Shown: positions 57,452 to 64,000 of the stretch, piece after piece
Numbering within the stretch: the first letter of the stretch is position 1
Layout: every line of letters begins with the position of its first letter
Source: Porodaedalea pini
Lineage: Eukaryota > Basidiomycota > Agaricomycetes > Hymenochaetales > Hymenochaetaceae
NCBI GenBank assembly: GCA_002794775.1
Contig: NBAY01000059.1
Coordinates: forward strand, 1 to 64,000
Direction: 5' to 3'
Length of the DNA: 64,000 nucleotides
Position numbers and translations under genes: made by a program
Notes under the pieces: generated by a model
Databases searched by the model: none
What the model saw: only the letters and a program-made list of their open reading frames with translations
Told to the model about the DNA's origin: nothing

Positions 57452-59920
57452 ATGCCCACGCGTACTGCCAGACGGTGAGTCGCCCTGTCCCCGCTGTCCA
57501 ACGACCCACAATGCTCCCTGTTCTCGACGCGTCGCGACCGTGTCACTACGCGATCACTCTTTTTTCTGCTCCGAAGCCGCTGACTTTTCTCTTCGTGATC
57601 GCACCATTTGTTCCATCTCGTCCTTCGTCGCTCATTTGTTTTCCTTTATTATCTTGATCCAGAAAACAGCGACATCACAGCGAGCCTCTGCCGTCGCGGG
57701 CAAGCGCAGAGTCGCCGGAGTCTGGCGATGACCTCGATCCCAATGCCGTGAGCGACGAGGAAGCTGACTCAAAAGCAGTCGCGCACGAGCTCCTGAATGC
57801 GCAGGCCCTCCATGCTTCGAATGCTGCGAACAAAACGCAGCCATCGCGGTTTGCTCTCGACCCCCAACTGCGCACCATCGGCGGGAAGGTGCGAACGACG
57901 ACGACGACAACAACAATTGCTACATCAGCTGTCGCGTTTCCTTTGACTCCAACTTCCGCTGCTGGAGAAGCCGACCGGACGATGGCATCGCTGACGCGAG
58001 CAATCAACAACAGCAAAGACGGACAGAAGGCCGGGGCGTCTGAGGTGAGTCCGACCGCCAACAGGTTTCCCTTCCTTCCCCCCCAACACAGCCATGCGAT
58101 CCTGATCATCAACAACACACCACAATGTTCGCCAAACCCTATTTAAAAATGAGAAACGCTCATATTCGTTTCCTGAACATGTGCATCTACAGCTCTCTGC
58201 CAACCAGGATAAAATGAGCCAGCCGACCACTATCAACGATCCCTCAGCACGTCCCCCTCCCCCTGACGTTCCCGTCAACAACCCATCACTAGCCAACACT
58301 GTTAGGGCGCCTTCATCGCACGCACACGCGAACGGCTCTGCACCATCAGCCTCCGCCGCCCCACGCACAATGTCCCACCGTGTCGAGAACCAGTCCATTC
58401 GTCCGCGGTCAGTCTCTTCCTCTTCTTGACGCGTTGACGTCCCCAGCTGATCTCGTGCATCGTATTTTTATACCTTTTTACGCACCCCCCGTCCCCCCTC
58501 TTCTAGTCACTTCCAAGACCAACACTTCCACGATAGCCACTACTACTCGGCCCACCCCTCTCCTCCGCCTATCACCACCTTAACACATTCCCCCTCCCTC
58601 TCCTCCGACCGTTCCTCCGTCAACTCCCCCGCACCGACTATCCTTCCGCCCCTCGCCCACCCCGGCCAGTTCCAGCAGCAGTCGTACATCGCTAGCGGCG
58701 CACACAGGTACCCCGCCACTGCGCAGCCGGGCGCCTACCATCACTCTCACTACTACCCGAACACCGTCTCCCCGCCCGAAGTGTTCACCGCACCCGCACA
58801 GTCCTACGCGCACGCCTACGGTGGTGGATACGCACCCCCTCCGCCGACGCACGTCCCGTTCCACCACGCTACTGATATGTCCATGTCACCCTCCCAGCAA
58901 TATTCTGTCAGCCCGTATGCCACTACCGGCTCTCTTTACGGCCACGGCGGCCATGGCGGCGGAGGTTCGGGCGGCTACACGCCTATCTATACCGACGATG
59001 CGTCGACGAAGTTGAGTGACCGCGTGAGGCGCCGCTGCTTCAATTGCTGTACTACAGACACATCTACATGGCGTCGGTCGAGCCTGAACCCAGGCAAAGT
59101 CGTTAGTATTTTTCCTTCCAATTATCTTTTTTTTTCATTCTTTCGTAACAAAATGGAGCCTTTTCCGCTTTCGAGTTTTGCTTCCGCATTTCGACCCGTA
59201 AGACTGATTCTTTGGATTTATTAGCTCTGTAACAAGTGCGGTCTCTTCGAACGAACGCACTCTCGCCCAAGGCCGGATCAGTTTCCGCACAAGCGTGCCC
59301 CTCTGCAAATTCCTACCCAAAACATAGCACATGACGCCATCAGTGCGGCGCAGTCGATGAACAGTGCGCAGTCACATGCACAGACAGGGCACGGTTCTAA
59401 CGCAGCGCCGCACAACCTCCCTCCGACCACGGCGCATCCCTCGCTCGGCGCGGCATACAGTCATCCCTCGGCACTCCCGCAGATTCAGGAATGGCTTCGC
59501 CCGAACTCGAGTTCTGGGTCAGGAGCCGCTAACCACGCAGGCACAGGCTCATCGTCGGCCTCGTCGAGTGCGTCCGCGGGGCCGAGTAGCAGGGCCCACT
59601 CCGCGTCTTCCGCGGCGGACAACAGGCACCACCCGTACGCGTCTTCCGTGCCAGCGTCTGGTGCAGCTGCGGGCTCAGGCTCCGGAGAAACGCGCTCGCC
59701 TCAGGGGCTCTCCGCGCGCCTTGTAAAGCGCTCGAACTCGGTCAACTCGGACATGATCGGCACGCCACCGCCGCAGCGTCGTAGCACGCAGAACCTGACG
59801 CCCTCACCTTCGCCCCCGCCCGAGGTGGTGCGCTCCGGTGGTACTGCCTCCACGGCGGAGTCGAGTCCACGCATGCTTTCGCACGGCATTGGTGCCGGCG
59901 CGGACACGGGAAAGCCGTAA
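57452..59920 (+). CDS. GATA-type zinc-finger transcription factor, five exons
   Basis: ATG at 57452. Exons 57452-57474, 57663-58044, 58193-58407, 58507-59101 and 59225-59920 join in frame to 636 residues, all with GT-AG introns. The N-terminal part contains an acidic stretch (DDLDPNAVSDEEADSKAVA) conserved in this group. The middle is Pro/His/Tyr/Gly-rich. The single zinc finger, CFNCCTTDTSTWRRSSLNPG then CNKCGLFERTHSRPRP, is split by the last intron at KV/LC. The tail is Ser/Ala-rich. Such factors bind GATA motifs in nitrogen, light or iron regulation; which applies here cannot be told. No PAS domain is present, so it is not WC-2-like. The 5' UTR may begin near 57300. Confidence 0.88.
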
Positions 59921-62900
59921 AGCCCTCAGGCGTTAGAGAAACCGCGCCGTGGACTCGGGCGCTCTCGGTCCACTCCCATTGTACTACCCCCACCGAGCGT
60001 GCCTTTGGCCGGCTGTCATCAAGAAAAGAATACATGAACATTTGGCCGGCTCTCACTTCTTCCCTGTGTCTTCTCGCTCGAGCCACCTGCTTCCCGCGCG
60101 CGTCACAGGAGTCTCTGCATCTCATGTTTCGTCTGTTTATCCATGTCCTTTAGCCTTACTAAATTCGGGTCGACGTACTGCTTTTCCCTTCCTCTCGGGC
60201 GGGTATACTTAGCTAATATAGCTAATTATCTTCTTCGCTGTACATTTTTTTGCTCTTCCTGCTCACGCTACACTTTATCCGGCTTTCCCTTCTCTTATCG
60301 ACTTGTGACTAGTAAAATTTGTGTTGAATTTGTCTTGCCCTGTTTTTGGCTTGTCGCTTGTGGTTCCCGCTGCTGCCGTCACTGTTTGTATTGCTACATT
60401 CCGTTGCTATCGTTCGGATCAGGCTGACTTGATCTGGTATATATTGTTTTTGTCTTTGTTGTTTCTTGCCATTTAGAAAAATAAAATTGATCACAGAGAC
60501 TTGCTCCTCGACTTTAGACTTTTTCGCTTCTCAGAGACCGAACAGATCCCAGGACTCGTAGCCAGCGAAGGAACGCTTCTATCTCACGACCTCGATGTGA
60601 TGTAGGATCCTGATTCCGACTTTGTGGCGGATATGACAATTGGCATGTTCGGACTGATACAGATTGAACTTGAAGAAAGCTGACATCTCGTATCAAGGGA
60701 GCGTGATTTAGCGGGCGTCTTCTCGGTCTGTGGCCCACGAACCTCTACAAAAAAAATGCATCCTTCAATTCATGGGGCGGGCGCGGTGGCATAACGATAC
60801 TAGTAATGGAAGACAGTCAAATGTTCCTCGCCATTTCGGGAGTAGTGGACCTGGGAGCTCCGAGCTCATAACGAGTAACCATAAGCTCGTTCTCGAGAGG
60901 GGGTGTATTCAATAATTCATTCTGCTCATCGACACTGAGGGAGATTGGGCGATTTTCGTACGGCGCCGCATCCCCCCATCGTACCATCGTACTGGGAGTC
61001 ACGTTTGCGGCGTGTTCGAAACTCCGCGTCCAAGTCCGCTTTGGGTTGGGGGCGAAGAGTTAGGGAACTCGAAGGCGCCGATTTTCAAACGCTGGGGCGA
61101 GATGCGATCTGAAGCACAGGTTGCGACTCCCTGCGCTGTTCTGTTCGACTGTACTCGCAGCAGCTGTTGACGGCAGATCCACGTCAGTTCGCGCATGCAG
61201 GGTCGCGAGGATGCACGGCAGTGGCGATGAAAATTGATCCCACGTCAACTGTCCCAATCACGGCTTCAAGGACAGAAGCATTTATGCCCGCCACGTCACC
61301 GGGAGTTCAGGCCACAGAGTTCCGGCTCCCGTGTTCGGACGCGAGGTCCGCTGACCGTGTTTAACAAAATAATATTAATAATATTAATGTCGATCCCGAG
61401 TTAGGCTAGCATCAGATAGAAGATGGCCGTGCGTGCTTATTAATATTCCTGCCGCGTGATGAGCTGCCAGCGCGTCTACCGTAAGTTTTTTATGACTGCG
61501 AGAAATAGACAGCGGCGACTGTTGATGGTCATCAGATCGTATTTGCAAGCATGCACCACATACTTGGTCCTGATATCATCTCAGGCTGCAAGGTTCGCGG
61601 AAGTAGGGTTTAAATAAGAAAGGATAAATAGATGGTCTGAAAGAGAGCTCGGACTGCGCGCGCGATAAAAGGTCCGATTACAGCGGCAGCGTTGGGTAAG
61701 ACCATTCATGTTTAGTCCCTGACTTCTATGTCATAACGTATGCATTTATGGCTATAGTACATATTTTATTTCGTTGTGTGCTACATTTGTCTTGATTGGC
61801 AGTTCAAACTCCGCAGATTCACGCGACGTGTCGACGCGTCGCAGTCACCTCGACTCCTCTTCAGGCCCCGTGAAAGCGGCAACCTGCCTTACATTGTTAA
61901 CCCCCATCTGATACCTCTCGACTGCATAGTCCATCTTCCCAGTAACGTTAATAGCTCTGAACCCGAAAGAAGCGCACCGGCGCGCTCGCACTCTCCGGTA
62001 ATCATAACAGTATACTGCGCTTTGTTCGACGACTCATCGCATAGATTATTAGATATCACATTCCTTTCGCACCGGATATCGCTCATTGCGAATGGCTGTG
62101 CTGTAGCATTAATATTGCCTTCTCTTCGCTGGTCCTCGCGACTCTCGATTAGGAGCTGGATTAATAACAGCCAGTCTCTCTTTCTCACTCAGCTCAACTA
62201 TTCATTCTGCAGGCCCGTGATGCTGTCCTCTGATCCCACGCGGAAGACAGCCAATCCTCCGTCGTTTGCCGCTTTTCAATTGGGCTGGCTATTCTTACCC
62301 CGAGGCACTCTGCATCGCGCTCATGAAGAATCATCAACTTGCTTCGGACACCGACGGCGTTCAATATTAAATCCTCGCGGTTTCTCGTGAGCTGAGAGAA
62401 CTGTTTACGGCTTCCCTCATGCCCTACGGTGCCTTGAGGTACGCAAATGTGTCCCGGCATCTTGCATGGGGCTCTCTCAGCGGCGTTGGGCGTCGAATTC
62501 AGGTCAAACCCCGATCGTACTCCGAGGCGCTGGCTTCAAATTCTCGGATAGTTCCTTATAGCGCCGTGCAAGGGAGCAGGCGAAACTTTCATGGTAAATC
62601 CTGTTCCGAATCTGAGAGGACGTGAGTCGAAGAGGACGCTCAGGAATCATTAGTCTCTGCGATTTGACTAGGATTTAAGGCACTTGTCGGCCGGTGAACT
62701 ACTCACAGTAAAGTTTCCGTGGATAAGCTTTAGTAGCATTTTCTACCTTTCTCTGCCTGTGACCTTAGCCGTGAGACGTGCGTTCTATCGGCAGGTGAAC
62801 TGCGCACTACCACAAAGGATACCCCTCAATATTCCTGGTATTATCAGTCTCGAGATAGATAAAAACAAGACGTCGTCTCTTACTTGTCGATACAGATGGA

Positions 62901-64000
62901 GATGAAGCTGTTTTTGCAGCTATTATTCTCCTTACGCAATATAACTTTGTAAACTGCTTCTGCTATGCTCATAATCTTGCGACACGCTCCTCCTAGCAAA
63001 AAAACATCCAATGGATGACTAACGAAGTTTACACTGTTCTCTTCTTCACTTCTTCAAGTGTCTGCTTATGATTTCAACTCATTTTACACTTCGCCCTTCT
63101 CGCACGACGGGGAACCATCCGGCTATCCAACGTAACACCTCTACGACACGTTCTCGTGGCCAACGCATGTCGTCCTGATATTACTGCTTATAGATGCTTC
63201 TCCTGGAAGTTTTCTCAATCTCGGCTCGCTTCTTGTTCCAACGTACTACAGTCAATCAGTGGCGAGACAGTTCGATGCTCGCATCATGGTCCACAAGGTT
63301 GATTTACTGAAAATGGGTCTTGCAGCGCAGTATCATGCTTCGCGCGGTTTGCCATCGCATCCTTCCCTCCGTCTCCGTCTCCGCCTCAATCTCTAAACAG
63401 ATGCGAGGCATCACGCTCCCATGACTTTTTCGTAAGCAAGCTTCCTTTGCACGACTTCTGCCATCTCTGGGCTTCTCCTAGTATCCCAAAAAGCAACGAC
63501 CGATCGCGCGGGGGCCCTATTCCGAGAACTCGTTCGTTCTCTGGCGGTGATCTGGTGTAGGTGAGTCTGAAGAGATGCTTCCGTGCATCTTCAGGGGCCG
63601 TCTAAGCTCCATGATCTCAGTCCAAGTTCAGCATCCTATCAATGTAAACCTTGGCGAGCTACGATCTCGCCGGATCGATTCTCCTCATGCTCATCACAGA
63701 ACTGAGATCGATACACTGTCCTCGTTAGTTTTGAACCGCGTGGCATCTGCACCGCTGTGCATATACGCAAGATGCAGGATAACTTCGAGTCACAGATCAG
63801 CTGTCGCATTATATTCCGGTCGAATGTAAGGTTCGAGCTCAGGATCTGGGCTTTACATTTTGGGCGGCAGTGACCACTGATGTCGAAATGTTGTCCCAGG
63901 TATTTCAAACTCGCAGTGGCGAGGCTCTGGAATATTAATGTCCCGGGGATTGCCAGGGGAAAAGAGTGGACCTGAAATGCACCCTCTAGGGAGCTCAGAA
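59921..64000. other. 3' flank of the GATA gene and intergenic DNA
   Basis: A T-rich region follows the GATA stop; AATAAA near 60480 may serve polyadenylation but is far downstream. Beyond it there are only short frames. The largest, plus 61776-62390 (204 codons), has no domain and an irregular composition, so I do not call it a gene. No RNA gene or mobile element was recognised to the end of the window. Confidence 0.4.

Noticed and set aside
61776..62390. 204-codon plus-strand ORF as a gene
   Set aside because: Irregular composition, no recognised motif and no supporting neighbours. Left as part of the intergenic region.

Overview
The window reads as nuclear DNA of a filamentous basidiomycete, probably an Agaricomycete. 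Introns are short (about 50-75 bp) GT-AG introns. Ty3 elements with chromodomains are present, as are a Zn2Cys6 regulator and a GATA factor of the kind seen in mushrooms and polypores. No species can be named from the sequence alone.

Layout. 1-4650: a decayed secreted serine carboxypeptidase gene (minus strand, 450-2633), an unrecognised ORF and a Tc1/mariner-like foldback element. 4650-11636: a full Ty3 chromovirus (element 1), TSD ATATT, with one nonsense codon in pol. 12062-44864: a second, unrelated and much older Ty3 element (element 3), TSD GAGTA, opened by two later insertions. Between its gag and protease sits an unclassified insertion (element 4, 16883-25628, TSD TATCC). That insertion is itself split by an intact minus-strand sister of element 1 (element 2, 17706-24626, TSD ACGTG, LTRs identical as read). 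The 3' LTR of element 3 is split by a 14,127 bp palindrome (30708-44834) flanked by the 7-bp duplication CCGGTGT. 44870-64000: host sequence with a small basic hypothetical gene, a Zn2Cys6 transcription factor, a long gene-poor stretch and a GATA-type zinc-finger gene.

The palindrome is the most remarkable object. Its two arms of about 6.96 kb differ, as far as I can see, by a single base in a homopolymer, and they surround a 212-bp unique loop. Each arm carries the same terminal sequence (CACTTCAGGCTACC...), an array of short TGGGCATGCCCA-like palindromes, a 32-bp tandem repeat, and fragments of four unrelated host genes: a heparinase/alginate-lyase-like enzyme, a PCL-type cyclin, ribosomal protein eS6 and HSP90. 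HSP90 and the lyase fragment keep introns, so the pieces were taken from genomic DNA. No transposase is visible. The exact fit of both ends to a 7-bp duplication inside a 279-bp LTR indicates that the whole inverted duplication arrived as one mobile, gene-capturing unit.

A second theme is CpG decay. Element 3 has about 18 premature stops over its gag and pol frames. All are TGA, and those in pol fall where I expect Arg in relatives. Its two LTRs differ at sites where one copy has CA and the other TG or CG, as expected from methyl-CpG deamination. The carboxypeptidase gene shows the same kind of change at a splice donor and in its oxyanion-hole motif. Elements 1 and 2 carry a primer-binding site complementary to the inferred 5' end of their own mRNA, pointing to Tf1-type self-priming.
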